A DNA stretch of 34,072 nucleotides from JANQIV01 sp050117315. Its GTDB lineage: Bacteria; Bacteroidota; Ignavibacteria; Ignavibacteriales; Melioribacteraceae. The translations under genes and the position numbers were made by a program. Location of the stretch: NCBI GenBank assembly GCA_050117315.1, contig JASFMY010000071.1:1-34072 (forward strand). The letters run 5' to 3'. Positions 1 through 7,487 of this stretch are shown piece by piece (within the stretch, counting starts at the first letter, position 1; each line of letters opens with the position of its first letter). The notes below the pieces were generated by a model, which was given only the letters and a program-made list of their open reading frames with translations, made no database searches and had not been told where the DNA came from.

Positions 1-118
1 AAATAACTTATACTATGTCATTCCCGCACGTATTAAGCGGGGATCTAATTTATAAAAGTGGATTCCCGATAAAAGCATTCGGGAATGACACGGCACTTCA
101 TTGTTGACATGACACTAG
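1..118. repeat. MITE-like inverted-repeat element, left-edge copy
   Basis: The segment is nearly the reverse complement of 33823-33947. It holds imperfect terminal inverted repeats (CTATGTCAT at 13 against ATGACACTAG ending at 118) and two internal hairpins built on TTCCCG/CGGGAA. It carries no gene. The match with the right-edge copy runs past the terminal repeat to position 1, so the repeat continues out of the window. Its right end falls directly on the maturase fragment, so it either inserted into or joined onto the group II intron. Confidence 0.7.
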
Positions 119-405
119 AAGGTTGGGTATCGTATTATAAGATACAGAAATTTAAGAGTATATTCAGAGAAATGGACGGATGGATACGCAGCAGACTAAG
201 ATCGATGCAATTAAGGAAGTGGAAGAAACCTAAGAAGTTCCCAAGGATGATGATACGGAGTGGATATCCGGTAGAGGAATCGAAGAATACATGGGTAAAG
301 ATGAGAAGATGGAAATCGGTAAAGAGAAAGGAAGTCAGATTTGTACTAAAGAACAACTGGTTCAGAACTCGGGGCTTAATCTTCTTAAATGATTTCGTAA
401 AATAA
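112..405 (+). pseudogene. group II intron maturase (RT), C-terminal fragment
   Basis: The frame encodes about 97 residues that match domain X and the C-terminal end of group II intron reverse transcriptase/maturases. The visible motifs are LEGWVSYYKI, then DGWIRSRLRSMQLRKWKKPK, then a closing NNWFRTRGLIFLNDF. In intact proteins of roughly 400-600 residues this region binds intron RNA and aids splicing. The reverse transcriptase fingers and palm, with the YADD motif, are missing, because the sequence upstream is a short repeat element (1-118). The apparent upstream start codons lie inside that repeat, so there is no real start. The fragment is followed by intron domains V and VI, which confirms its identity. 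It cannot act as a reverse transcriptase. Confidence 0.8.
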
Positions 406-439
406 ACCTCTAATCTCAAAGAGATGATCGTCAATCGAG

Positions 440-470
440 GAGCGGCTTACCTGGCTGGTACGAGCCGTTC
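440..470 (+). ncRNA. group II intron domain V
   Basis: The segment folds as a domain V hairpin. An 8-bp lower stem (440-447 with 463-470) begins GAGC and ends GUUC, giving the conserved G-U wobble opposite the AGC catalytic triad. A 2-nt bulge (461-462, CG) separates it from a 4-bp upper stem (448-451 with 457-460) capped by a 5-nt loop. It lies 34 nt after the maturase stop, the expected position. At 31 nt it is slightly shorter than the usual 34. Confidence 0.72.
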
Positions 471-475
471 TCTCT

Positions 476-505
476 GGAGGGGGTGGGCTATTGACCACTT
501 CCTAC
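476..505 (+). ncRNA. group II intron domain VI with bulged branch-point A
   Basis: The arms 476-486 and 495-505 pair throughout, with two G-U pairs, except for one unpaired A at 504, the place expected for the lariat branch-point adenosine. The hairpin starts 5 nt after domain V. The intron 3' end should lie a few bases after 505, but the exact splice site is not certain. Confidence 0.65.
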
Positions 506-630
506 TACCAGGATGTCTCAACAAAAACTCACGGCTTTTCCCGGTAAATTAGAAAAGAAGGTCTCACTTACTTAAAAGAAGAAAAATAACTAAACTAGAG
601 AACTCAAAAAAGAAAGGGACCCAAAAGAAG

Positions 631-1680
631 ATGAAAAAAGTAAAACTAAATTCAACAATAGTCAATAAAGACTATAAAGAAGAACTATCAAGCTATGATC
701 GTTACATAGCAGTTGATTGGTCAAAAAATACTATGGCAATTGCAAGATTAACCAGTCATGCCCTAAAGCCGAAAGTCATAGAAGTAGCATCGGATATCAA
801 AGAAATGAAACTGTATCTAAAAAGGTTGACTGGGAAAAAGATACTGACAATTGAAGAGACAACAACATCCCAATGGTTGTACGTAGAATTATTAGACTAT
901 GTCGATAGAATAGTAATCTGTGATCCCTATAGAAATCGCCTATTAAGTGATGGGCCAAAGAATGATAAAATAGATGCCAAGAAATTATCAATACTACTAA
1001 AGGGAGGAATGATAAAAGAAATATATCACACAACAGATAAGATATATAAACTAAGAAAATACGTAAGTGCATATGATGATTTGATAAAATACGGAGTAAG
1101 GCTATTAAATCAGAAATCGGCAATATACCTAAGTGAAGGATTATCCAACAGAAAAGCAGTAATACCCAAAGAACCGATAACAAAGTTTATTCTAGAGAGG
1201 CTCGAAAAAGCAATAGAAGTATATGAAGAGAACAAACAACAGTACAAAGAATTATTTAAGAAAATATCAAAGAAGAACAAACTCATTAGCAACCAGATAA
1301 CACTACCGGGCATAGGCGAAGCATTTGCAGTAAGGATAGTATCAACAGTAGTAGATGCGAGAAGATTTAAGAGAGCGGGTCATTACCTGGTTTATTGCGG
1401 ATTAGTCAAACACGAAAAGTTCAGTGGGGGTAAATGCTACGGTAAAAGGAAACCACGCTGTAATAGAAGTATGAAAGCGGTATATAAGATGGCAGCACTG
1501 GCCGCAATAAGATCAAACAGCCCAATGAAACAATACTATGAATATCTAGTTAAGAAAGGATTACCCGAGCATAATGCAAGGAATGCCGTAGCCCGATATA
1601 TAGCAAAGCTAAGTTATGGTATGATGAAAAATCAAGAAAAACATCAACCCTATAAATGGAGGAAAACTGATCTAGCTTAG
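631..1680 (+). CDS. IS110-family transposase (RNA-guided DEDD recombinase family)
   Basis: This 349-residue protein has the two-domain layout of IS110/IS1111 transposases. The N-terminal RuvC-like domain shows the DEDD set: D29 in AVDWS, E75/E76 in IEETT, and D112 and D115 in PKNDKIDAKKL. The C-terminal Transposase_20 domain begins at LPGIGEAFAVRIV (about 225) and includes CGLVKHEKFSGG, where S265 sits at the place of the catalytic serine. Members move by a circular intermediate and use an element-encoded bridge RNA to pair donor and target. The length is typical and the frame is intact, so the enzyme may be active. Noncoding DNA lies on both sides: about 125 nt after the intron remnant upstream, and about 400 nt downstream with a structured segment. 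The element boundaries could not be fixed. Confidence 0.93.
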   Translation: MKKVKLNSTIVNKDYKEELSSYDRYIAVDWSKNTMAIARLTSHALKPKVIEVASDIKEMKLYLKRLTGKKILTIEETTTSQWLYVELLDYVDRIVICDPYRNRLLSDGPKNDKIDAKKLSILLKGGMIKEIYHTTDKIYKLRKYVSAYDDLIKYGVRLLNQKSAIYLSEGLSNRKAVIPKEPITKFILERLEKAIEVYEENKQQYKELFKKISKKNKLISNQITLPGIGEAFAVRIVSTVVDARRFKRAGHYLVYCGLVKHEKFSGGKCYGKRKPRCNRSMKAVYKMAALAAIRSNSPMKQYYEYLVKKGLPEHNARNAVARYIAKLSYGMMKNQEKHQPYKWRKTDLA

Positions 1681-1760
1681 AAAGAAATAATAATAAATAA
1701 AACTGAAAGTCGGCTTCTTCAAAGTTGATAATTATTTATAGATGATGAACTAAATATTAT

Positions 1761-1834
1761 GGAGGGAGAGTTCAATCCCCATGGTGTAGCGTTCTTAAGA
1801 ACTGAGATACCACTTTTCCCGGTTAACCCCCTCC
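1761..1834 (+). ncRNA. structured segment downstream of IS110 transposase, candidate bridge RNA
   Basis: The segment opens with GGAGGG and closes with CCCCTCC. Inside, TGGTGT (1782) pairs with ATACCA (1807) around a GTTC-TTAA-GAAC hairpin, leaving a large two-sided internal loop. The right side of the loop contains CTTTTCCCGG, which recurs exactly at 535-544 upstream of the transposase. A match between an internal loop and an element end is what a donor-binding loop of an IS110/IS1111 bridge RNA would give. The assignment is inferred from structure and position only. Confidence 0.35.
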
Positions 1835-2142
1835 TGCTTATAATAAAATTTATAATAGCTCTTAATCAACTACATACCGAAAAGGAAAGCTCATATATAC
1901 GTATAAGAAGTTTAATAAAATCACATAGAAAAAAATAAAGTAAGTTCTCAAGAATGGATTTAAGAATAATCTTCTAGGAAGAAGTTGATAGTAAGTATTA
2001 ACATCGTTCGACCGAAAGCAAAGAAACTGAATTTTGTGAAAAAATTCTTATGGGATTGTTTTTTCTCTTGACTTTCTTTTCTATATACATGGGGATCACT
2101 TCCGTGAAGCCCAATTTTCTCTAATATTTGGGCTATCCGAAG

Positions 2143-2209
2143 GATCCCTTACCGGGAAAGCCCATAGTTGTGTGTTGCGATCATCCTTTCCCCAACTTGA
2201 AAGTTGGGG
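2143..2209. repeat. dispersed repeat with terminal CCCCAACTT hairpin, copy A
   Basis: About 55 nt match the reverse complement of 31640-31721 with few differences, including GGGAAAGCCCATAGTTGTGT and ATCCTTTCCCCAACTT. The copy ends in a perfect hairpin at 2190-2209 (CCCCAACTT, 2-nt loop, AAGTTGGGG). It looks like the end of a small mobile element. The family was not identified. Confidence 0.7.
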
Positions 2210-2237
2210 CTATTGCTAAAAAAATAAATATTTCGTA

Positions 2238-2254
2238 TTAAGTTGACGCTTATG
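2238..2254. repeat. 17-bp repeat shared with 26104-26120
   Basis: TTAAGTTGACGCTTATG occurs identically and in the same orientation at both places, each within gene-free DNA. It probably marks the end of an unseen mobile element family. Flanking sequence is not shared. Confidence 0.6.
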
Positions 2255-2447
2255 CGACGAGTCGGGAGAAGGTGGGCAATCTTTCGTTTTTAGCTCAAAA
2301 TAGAGATCACTTCGCTCCCGTCTTGCCGGCGAGGCAGGTCGCTCGTGATGACAAGCGTACTTTTGAGACAACCTCTGAGACCGTGACCGCCGAGGCAAAT
2401 CAGGCCAAGCTGTGAAACAAAAAATCTTGCTTTTAGCACATTTTATG

Positions 2448-2466
2448 TGTACAATAATGCTGTACA
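2448..2466 (+). promoter_or_regulatory. paired TGTACA sites, candidate YefM-YoeB operator
   Basis: TGTACAAT occurs at 2448 and again at 2461, so the two TGTACA cores are 13 bp apart centre to centre, just upstream of the yefM-like start. TGTACA is the known core of the palindromes bound by the YefM-YoeB complex in its own operator. A TACAAT hexamer overlapping the first site could be the -10 element, so binding would block transcription. Confidence 0.55.
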
Positions 2467-2483
2467 ATTGAAGGAATATCAAA

Positions 2484-2765
2484 TTGCCTATTACCACCAC
2501 TTACACACAGGCAAGAGCTAATTTAGCCAAGCTGTTGGATGAAGTATCGCTTAATAATGAGGTAATAATTATAAACCGTAAAAACGCTGAAAACGTAGCA
2601 ATGGTATCCGAAAGCGAATTATCCGGTATTCTTGAAACAGCTCATCTTCTCCGTTCACCCAAAAATGCCCAGAGATTACTAAAAACATTGCTGAAGGTTC
2701 AGGATAACAAAGAAATCCCGCAGTCAATAGACGAACTTAAAAAAGAGTTCGGACTTGAAAAATAA
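2484..2765 (+). CDS. yefM: YefM/Phd-family antitoxin
   Basis: The 93-residue protein begins PITTTYTQARANLAKLLDEV and continues with VIIINRKNAENVAMVSESEL, the N-terminal DNA-binding fold of Phd/YefM antitoxins. A divergent charged C-terminal tail wraps the toxin in this family. It should neutralise the YoeB-like toxin encoded next door and repress the shared promoter. The start is a TTG preceded by AAGGA, and no ATG fits the family's N terminus better. The toxin frame overlaps the end of this gene by 11 nt, which implies translational coupling. Paired TGTACA sites upstream fit autoregulation. Confidence 0.9.
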   Translation: MPITTTYTQARANLAKLLDEVSLNNEVIIINRKNAENVAMVSESELSGILETAHLLRSPKNAQRLLKTLLKVQDNKEIPQSIDELKKEFGLEK

Positions 2766-3027
2766 ATCCAGGGGAAAAATTGTAACAATATTTCATTCGG
2801 AGTTTAGAGAAGATTTGAAATGCTGGGTAAAAACCACCGACCATAAAGTTGCGTTAAAAGTTTTGGAATTAGTTGAGGCTGTTGTCAAAAATCCTTTTGA
2901 AGGAATTGGTAAACCGGAAACGCTTCGTTATTTGGGAAGCGGCGTTTGGTCAAGAAAAATTACACAAGAGCATAGAATCGTTGATGATAAAAAAATTGAT
3001 TTCGTTCAATGCAGATATCATTATTAA
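2755..3027 (+). CDS. yoeB: YoeB/Txe-family mRNA endonuclease toxin, internally shortened
   Basis: The 90-residue protein is YoeB-like, a ribosome-dependent mRNA interferase. The residues equivalent to the E. coli catalytic set are present: E55 in PFEGIGKPE, R74 in TQEHR, and H89 in the closing CRYHY. Between EHRIV and DDKKIDF, however, it lacks about three residues; family members read EHRxVYxV there, in the strand next to the active site. The gap is in frame, nine bases, and would leave an intact frame but may weaken or abolish activity. The start is a TTG within the end of yefM; translation from a nearby alternative codon is possible. Residues 1-7 extend beyond the E. coli protein. Confidence 0.88.
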   Translation: MKNKSRGKIVTIFHSEFREDLKCWVKTTDHKVALKVLELVEAVVKNPFEGIGKPETLRYLGSGVWSRKITQEHRIVDDKKIDFVQCRYHY

Positions 3028-3075
3028 TCTTCAGCTTTCTGCCGACAATCATCAACCTAAAGCTGAGAGTTAAAA

Positions 3076-3720
3076 TCAATAACCGCTCAAATAATACCTT
3101 GCGCCGATAGTTACGTTTGTTCCGCTGAATCTGTCTCTAAAATAAATTGCGCTGCCGTCAATGTAGTTGTATTGGGCTTCGGCGAACATTGCAAAGTTTT
3201 CATCTTTAAATCTTTTCTCAATATAACCGCCGCCAAAGTAACCGTAAGCACCTTCGTTTGTAACGGAACTTATAATGGTGCCGTTTGATAATTTTGCTTC
3301 CTGGTTAATCAAAGAATAGGTAAACCCGCCGTTGAACCCGAGATTAAATTCTTCGGAAAGCCTTATATTATACTGCAGGCCGGTATTCATAATAAGCTGG
3401 CTGAATGAACCGTTGATCCGTTCGGTTGTATTGTAAAGCTGGAAATCGGAGCTCAATTGCTGAACATTATCGTATGTGGTGAAGTCATCATTTAAGTAAT
3501 AAGTTACCTTGCTGTAAAACGAAATGTTCTTATAAATAGGAAAACCGAAGCCTGCCCCGAACGAAGCGTTTAACCCGCTGCTCTGTCCCCGGCTATTAAC
3601 GGTCGACGATCTTGCACCAAGGTGCCCGGAAAAATAAGTTGAATTCCTGTATGATTGCGCTTGATTCAATGAAAAAGTTAAAAGTAAAAAGGCAAAAGCT
3701 ATTGAAGTAACCGATTTCAT
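3076..3720 (-). CDS. outer-membrane beta-barrel protein of unknown role
   Basis: The ATG at 3720 follows AAAGGAACTAAA and gives 214 residues starting with a signal peptide (MKSVTSIAFAFLLLTFSLNQAQS). The earlier in-frame start at 3774 would add a charged 18-residue leader before the signal and is rejected. The mature part alternates polar and hydrophobic residues in short strands (SFGAGFGFPIYKNISFYSKVTYYL, FNLGFNGGFTYSL, NFAMFAEAQYNYIDG) and ends in YYLSGY, as in small outer-membrane barrels of about eight strands. No ligand or enzyme motif is visible. It is transcribed alone, convergent with the toxin gene. Confidence 0.75.
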   Translation of the reverse strand: MKSVTSIAFAFLLLTFSLNQAQSYRNSTYFSGHLGARSSTVNSRGQSSGLNASFGAGFGFPIYKNISFYSKVTYYLNDDFTTYDNVQQLSSDFQLYNTTERINGSFSQLIMNTGLQYNIRLSEEFNLGFNGGFTYSLINQEAKLSNGTIISSVTNEGAYGYFGGGYIEKRFKDENFAMFAEAQYNYIDGSAIYFRDRFSGTNVTIGARYYLSGY

Positions 3721-3865
3721 TTTAGTTCCTTTCAAGATTTTTTGAAAACTAAAGTTTTTTGCTTTCAATTTCAATACTCAATTTCATACCGAAAAAATAT
3801 TTATACAAGGTTTTGTTGTATTATTTCCTTCTTTTATATTGCACTCAATTTTAAAGGGATTTATC

Positions 3866-5050
3866 ATGTTGTTATCTAATAGACTAAATGCTATCTCATA
3901 TTCGAAGGCTATGAAAATTGCAGGCGATATAATTGAATTAAAGAATAAAGGAAGCGTCATAATTGATTTTACGGTAGGCGAGCCGGATTTTCCCACCCCG
4001 GATAATATTAAGCAAGCAGCCATAAATGCTATTAATTCAAATCATACTAAATACACAAAAAACTCAGGTCTAACTGAATTAGTTGAAGCAGTTGCAAACA
4101 AGTTTAAGAGAGACAACAATTTAGATTATTCAACGGATGAAATAATAATATCAACCGGGGCAAAACAGGGCTTGTTTAATGCACTGCTTTCAATAATAGA
4201 AAAAGGTGATGAAGTTATTTACCAGTCCCCCTTTTATACTTCTTACCCTCATATGATTTCTTTAGCCGAAGGAACAGGAGTTGTAATAAAGAGCCGGGAG
4301 GAAAACGGTTTTAAAATTACTAAAGACGAATTAAAAAATGCGGTAACAAAAAATTCAAAAGTTCTGATTATATGCAACCCGTCAAATCCAACCGGGAGTT
4401 TTTATTCTAAAAGTGATCTTGAAGAATTAGCCGAGGTAGTTTTAGAAAACAATTTATACGTAATTGCCGACGAAATTTATGAAAAGATAGTGTTTCATGA
4501 TAATAAGTTTACAAGTTTTGCATCTCTGGGTAATGAAATAAAAGACAGAACAATAGTAGTAAACGGTGTTTCAAAAGCTTATTCAATGACAGGCTGGCGG
4601 CTCGGATTTACGGCCGGTAATAAAAACATTATTGCCGCGATGAATAAAATTCAAAGCCACTCTACTTCCAACGCAAATACAATTTCGCAATACGCAGCTA
4701 TAGAAGCATTAAACGGGCCCCAGGACAGCGTAATTGAAATGAAAGAAGAATATCAAAAAAGAAGCGATTATTTTTTTGAAAAAATAAACGGCATAAAAAA
4801 TTTATCAATGATAAAAAGCCGGGGCGCTCTTTATTCGTTTATCAACATTAAACAACTGCTGGGCAAAAACAGCATTAATACTTCTGAAGATTTTGCGGAA
4901 TTCCTTTTGAACGAATACCGCATTGCCGTAATTCCCGGGACGGTTTTCGGCGCTGAAGGTTACATAAGAATGTCGTTTGCAACTTCAATGGAAAATATTC
5001 AAGAAGGAATTGAAAAAATCAGACAAGCCGCCGAATCGTTAAGTAGATAA
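3866..5050 (+). CDS. class I/II pyridoxal-phosphate aminotransferase, aspartate aminotransferase-like
   Basis: The protein has 394 residues from the ATG at 3866, which follows AAAGGGA; the TTG at 3839 lacks a good site. Fold-type I aminotransferase motifs are clear: VGEPDFPTP near the N terminus, NPSNPTG, ADEIYEK (Asp binding the pyridine nitrogen), and SKAYSMTGWRLGF, where K237 should carry PLP. A C-terminal arginine region (YIRMSFATS) binds substrate carboxylate. The type resembles bacterial subgroup Ib aspartate/prephenate aminotransferases, so the exact amino acid cannot be set. It converges on aroE with a 12-nt overlap. Pairing with aroE would suit aromatic amino acid synthesis, but this is inference. 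Confidence 0.9.
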   Translation: MLLSNRLNAISYSKAMKIAGDIIELKNKGSVIIDFTVGEPDFPTPDNIKQAAINAINSNHTKYTKNSGLTELVEAVANKFKRDNNLDYSTDEIIISTGAKQGLFNALLSIIEKGDEVIYQSPFYTSYPHMISLAEGTGVVIKSREENGFKITKDELKNAVTKNSKVLIICNPSNPTGSFYSKSDLEELAEVVLENNLYVIADEIYEKIVFHDNKFTSFASLGNEIKDRTIVVNGVSKAYSMTGWRLGFTAGNKNIIAAMNKIQSHSTSNANTISQYAAIEALNGPQDSVIEMKEEYQKRSDYFFEKINGIKNLSMIKSRGALYSFINIKQLLGKNSINTSEDFAEFLLNEYRIAVIPGTVFGAEGYIRMSFATSMENIQEGIEKIRQAAESLSR

Positions 5051-5917
5051 GTAAGCCTGCAGTGTTTTAAATATTTTATCCTTCGGCATTACTTTACCTG
5101 TCCACAGCTCGTATGCTTTTGCACCCTGTTCAACAAACATTTTCAGTCCGCCTATTACTTCCGCACCCTGTGACTCTGCAATCTGCAGAAACTTTGTTTT
5201 AATAGGATTATAAATAACATCAAAAATAATCTGATCTTTTGAAAAGGAGTCCGCTATTGTTGTTGCGGAATCATCCATATCAGGATACATGCCCATCGAA
5301 GTAGTATTAATAATTAATTTGGAATCTCTCAATACTTCAATAATATCAGGCGGCACCAGTTCGTAAACCTTAAATTCATCGAACATCATCCGGGCGGCAA
5401 AATATTCTTTTAACGATTCAGCTTTCTGTTCCGTTCTGTTAAGCAGAATAATTTTATTTACTTTAAAGTGTCTTATAAGCGTAAAAACAACACTTCTTGA
5501 AGCACCTCCCGCACCAATTATTGCAACATCTTGGTCCGCTATTTTTTCTTTATAGGGCAGCAACGTTTCAAGCACTCCGTTTACATCCGTATTATACCCC
5601 TGCAATACACCGTTTTCGTTTACTATCGTATTAACTGCTCCAACAATGCTTGCTTCTTCGCTAACATCTTGTAAATAATCTATTACCTTTTCTTTATGAG
5701 GAACGGTAACGTTCATTCCTTTTATACCTAGTGCAATCATACCTTTAAGAGCCGCTTTTAAATTTGAGGTAGGGACATCAAACGGCAGGTAAATATAGTC
5801 CAGTCCTTCAAGCTCAAAAGCTATGTTGTGCATCAACGGCGAATAAGACTGTTTAATAGGATGTCCTAAGACGCCAATTATCCTGGTATCTTTTTTTAAC
5901 TTATTTTGATAATGCAT
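5039..5917 (-). CDS. aroE: shikimate dehydrogenase
   Basis: The 292-residue protein shows the AroE order of motifs. These are the shikimate-binding GHPIKQSYSPLMHN, NVTVPHKEKV with catalytic K75, GAVNTIV, GYNTDVNG with catalytic D111, and the NADP-binding loop GAGGASRSVV near 136-145. The C-terminal part, GLKMFVEQGAKAYELWTG, is also typical. It reduces 3-dehydroshikimate to shikimate in the cytoplasm. The gene starts 6 nt after the stop of the TPR gene, so the two are probably cotranscribed. Its own ribosome site is weak, suggesting coupling. The last 12 nt overlap the convergent aminotransferase gene. Confidence 0.95.
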   Translation of the reverse strand: MHYQNKLKKDTRIIGVLGHPIKQSYSPLMHNIAFELEGLDYIYLPFDVPTSNLKAALKGMIALGIKGMNVTVPHKEKVIDYLQDVSEEASIVGAVNTIVNENGVLQGYNTDVNGVLETLLPYKEKIADQDVAIIGAGGASRSVVFTLIRHFKVNKIILLNRTEQKAESLKEYFAARMMFDEFKVYELVPPDIIEVLRDSKLIINTTSMGMYPDMDDSATTIADSFSKDQIIFDVIYNPIKTKFLQIAESQGAEVIGGLKMFVEQGAKAYELWTGKVMPKDKIFKTLQAYLST

Positions 5918-5923
5918 AATATG

Positions 5924-7348
5924 TCAGGATTGATTTTCTTCAAGAAGTTTTTTGAACAACCTTGAGGATTTTACATCAGGGTATTCTCTTTCAAATTTCT
6001 TTTTTATTTCCGGGTCTATATTGAAAGCATGTTTCAAACAGTCTATTGCTTTTTGAGTATGATTCAAAAAGAAATATGCTTTTGCTTTACCGTAATATGA
6101 TGATGCATTCCTCGGATCAATCTGAATACAGACATCATAGGCATCAATCCCTTCCTCCCATTTACCTAATTCAATATTTGCTTCTGCCAATTTATACCAA
6201 ACATCAAAATTGTTCGGATCAATTTCCAATGCTTTTTTATAACTATTTATAGAGCTGTTCAATTTTCCCATTGAGTACTCAAGCTCAGCTTCTGCATACC
6301 ATGCTTCAAAAGAATTGCTTGTAATTGTAATTGCCTTGTTAAAATCGGTGCGGGCTAATTCATATTTTCCCAACAAATTGTGTAGATATCCTCTTGATAA
6401 AAAGGCCTCAAAATATTCTTCATCCAGCTTTATTGCTTTATCGTAACATTCAATTGCTCTATTAATATTTTCCAGTTCTTCGTTAATCTGTCCCAGGTTA
6501 AACCATACCAATTCGTCAAACGGGTCAATTTCGCTAGCTTTCATAAATGCTTTCAGCGAATCATTGTACCTGGTCATTTTTGCATATGCTACACCAATAT
6601 TAAACCAGGCACCTGCAAAGTCATCACGTAATGCGATTGACAATTCAAAATTACTAATAGCTTTTTCGTACTTCCCCTGTTTAATAAATATAATTCCGAT
6701 GTTGTACCAGCCTGAAGAACTATAGGGTTCTAAATCGAGAAAACGGTTGTAAGCCGCAAGCGCATTTTTGAAGTCGTTTAAGAATTCATAACAATAACCA
6801 AGCTCGTACCATGCTTCGCTGTATGTATCATCCAACTTAACCGCCTTTTGGAAATACTCAATTGCCCTCTTATACTCTTCCTGTCTTTCGAATAAAACAC
6901 CCAGACTAAAAACAGCTTCCTCGTTGTTAGGTTCTAAAGCAAGTGCATCGCCTAAAGTATCAACAGCTTCATCAAACATTCCAAGATTATCTTCCGAGAC
7001 GGATTTGTTAATTAATGTTTCAACATCGTTCGGATTGAGCGAGATTGCTTTTGTAAAAGCTTCGTAAGCTTCTTCGAACTCAAAAAGATTGTTTAGAAAA
7101 ATTCCCTTGTACTGCCAGAACTCCGAATTATAAGGGGCAATATTAATTACTGAATCGGCAATAAAAAAACCGTCCTCGGCAAGATCATATTCAAAACATA
7201 ATTGCAGTGTTTCTTCTATATAGTCTATGTTAAAAAAAGCTTGGCCGTCATTTATATATTTTTTACAAGTTTCTATTCTTTCTTTTAATTCATCGTCGCT
7301 AATTAAATTACCTCCATCATTATCAAAATAATCTGAAGAATAACTCAT
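5924..7348 (-). CDS. tetratricopeptide repeat protein
   Basis: The 474 residues consist almost entirely of about twelve TPR units of 34 residues. Examples are AFTKAISLNPNDVETLINKS, YFQKAVKLDDTYSEAWYELG and CYDKAIKLDEEYFEAFLSRG, each with the W/L-G-Y-A-F-P pattern. No signal peptide or other domain is visible, so it is likely a cytoplasmic scaffold. The ATG follows GGAGTTTAC. It is the first gene of a probable operon with aroE. TPR proteins of this type are common in Bacteroidota and Ignavibacteriota, and the partner cannot be read from the sequence. Confidence 0.9.
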   Translation of the reverse strand: MSYSSDYFDNDGGNLISDDELKERIETCKKYINDGQAFFNIDYIEETLQLCFEYDLAEDGFFIADSVINIAPYNSEFWQYKGIFLNNLFEFEEAYEAFTKAISLNPNDVETLINKSVSEDNLGMFDEAVDTLGDALALEPNNEEAVFSLGVLFERQEEYKRAIEYFQKAVKLDDTYSEAWYELGYCYEFLNDFKNALAAYNRFLDLEPYSSSGWYNIGIIFIKQGKYEKAISNFELSIALRDDFAGAWFNIGVAYAKMTRYNDSLKAFMKASEIDPFDELVWFNLGQINEELENINRAIECYDKAIKLDEEYFEAFLSRGYLHNLLGKYELARTDFNKAITITSNSFEAWYAEAELEYSMGKLNSSINSYKKALEIDPNNFDVWYKLAEANIELGKWEEGIDAYDVCIQIDPRNASSYYGKAKAYFFLNHTQKAIDCLKHAFNIDPEIKKKFEREYPDVKSSRLFKKLLEENQS

Positions 7349-7487
7349 GTAAACTCCATAGAAATTTGGTTGAAAATGTATTTATCTGACATTATAAAAT
7401 CAAGCTGAATTTATGGTATGTAACGTTAAAAGATAAGTAAATGATTTTAAATAAAGTGTTTAGATAATGTTAAATTTTATTCGTAAA

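Larger units (their letters stand above)
1835..2447. other. intergenic stretch with IS remnants and dispersed repeats
   Basis: No gene was recognised here. AT-rich sequence up to about 2080 may be the right end of the IS110 element. A hairpin at 2108-2133 (AGCCCAA paired with TTTGGGCT) and the repeat at 2143-2209 follow. Then come a 17-mer shared with 26104-26120 and a GC-richer segment at 2255-2400 (TTGCCGGCGAGGCAGG). The open frame on the minus strand across this stretch is composed of repeat sequence and does not look like a gene. Confidence 0.6.

Noticed and set aside
85..405. A 106-residue open frame read as a whole gene
   Set aside because: Its first nine codons lie in the MITE-like repeat, and the rest is only the C-terminal part of a group II maturase, so it is annotated as a fragment.
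2216..2500. A 94-residue minus-strand frame upstream of the antitoxin gene
   Set aside because: It covers dispersed repeat DNA and the antitoxin promoter, has arginine/proline/serine-rich repeat-type composition, and has no ribosome site.
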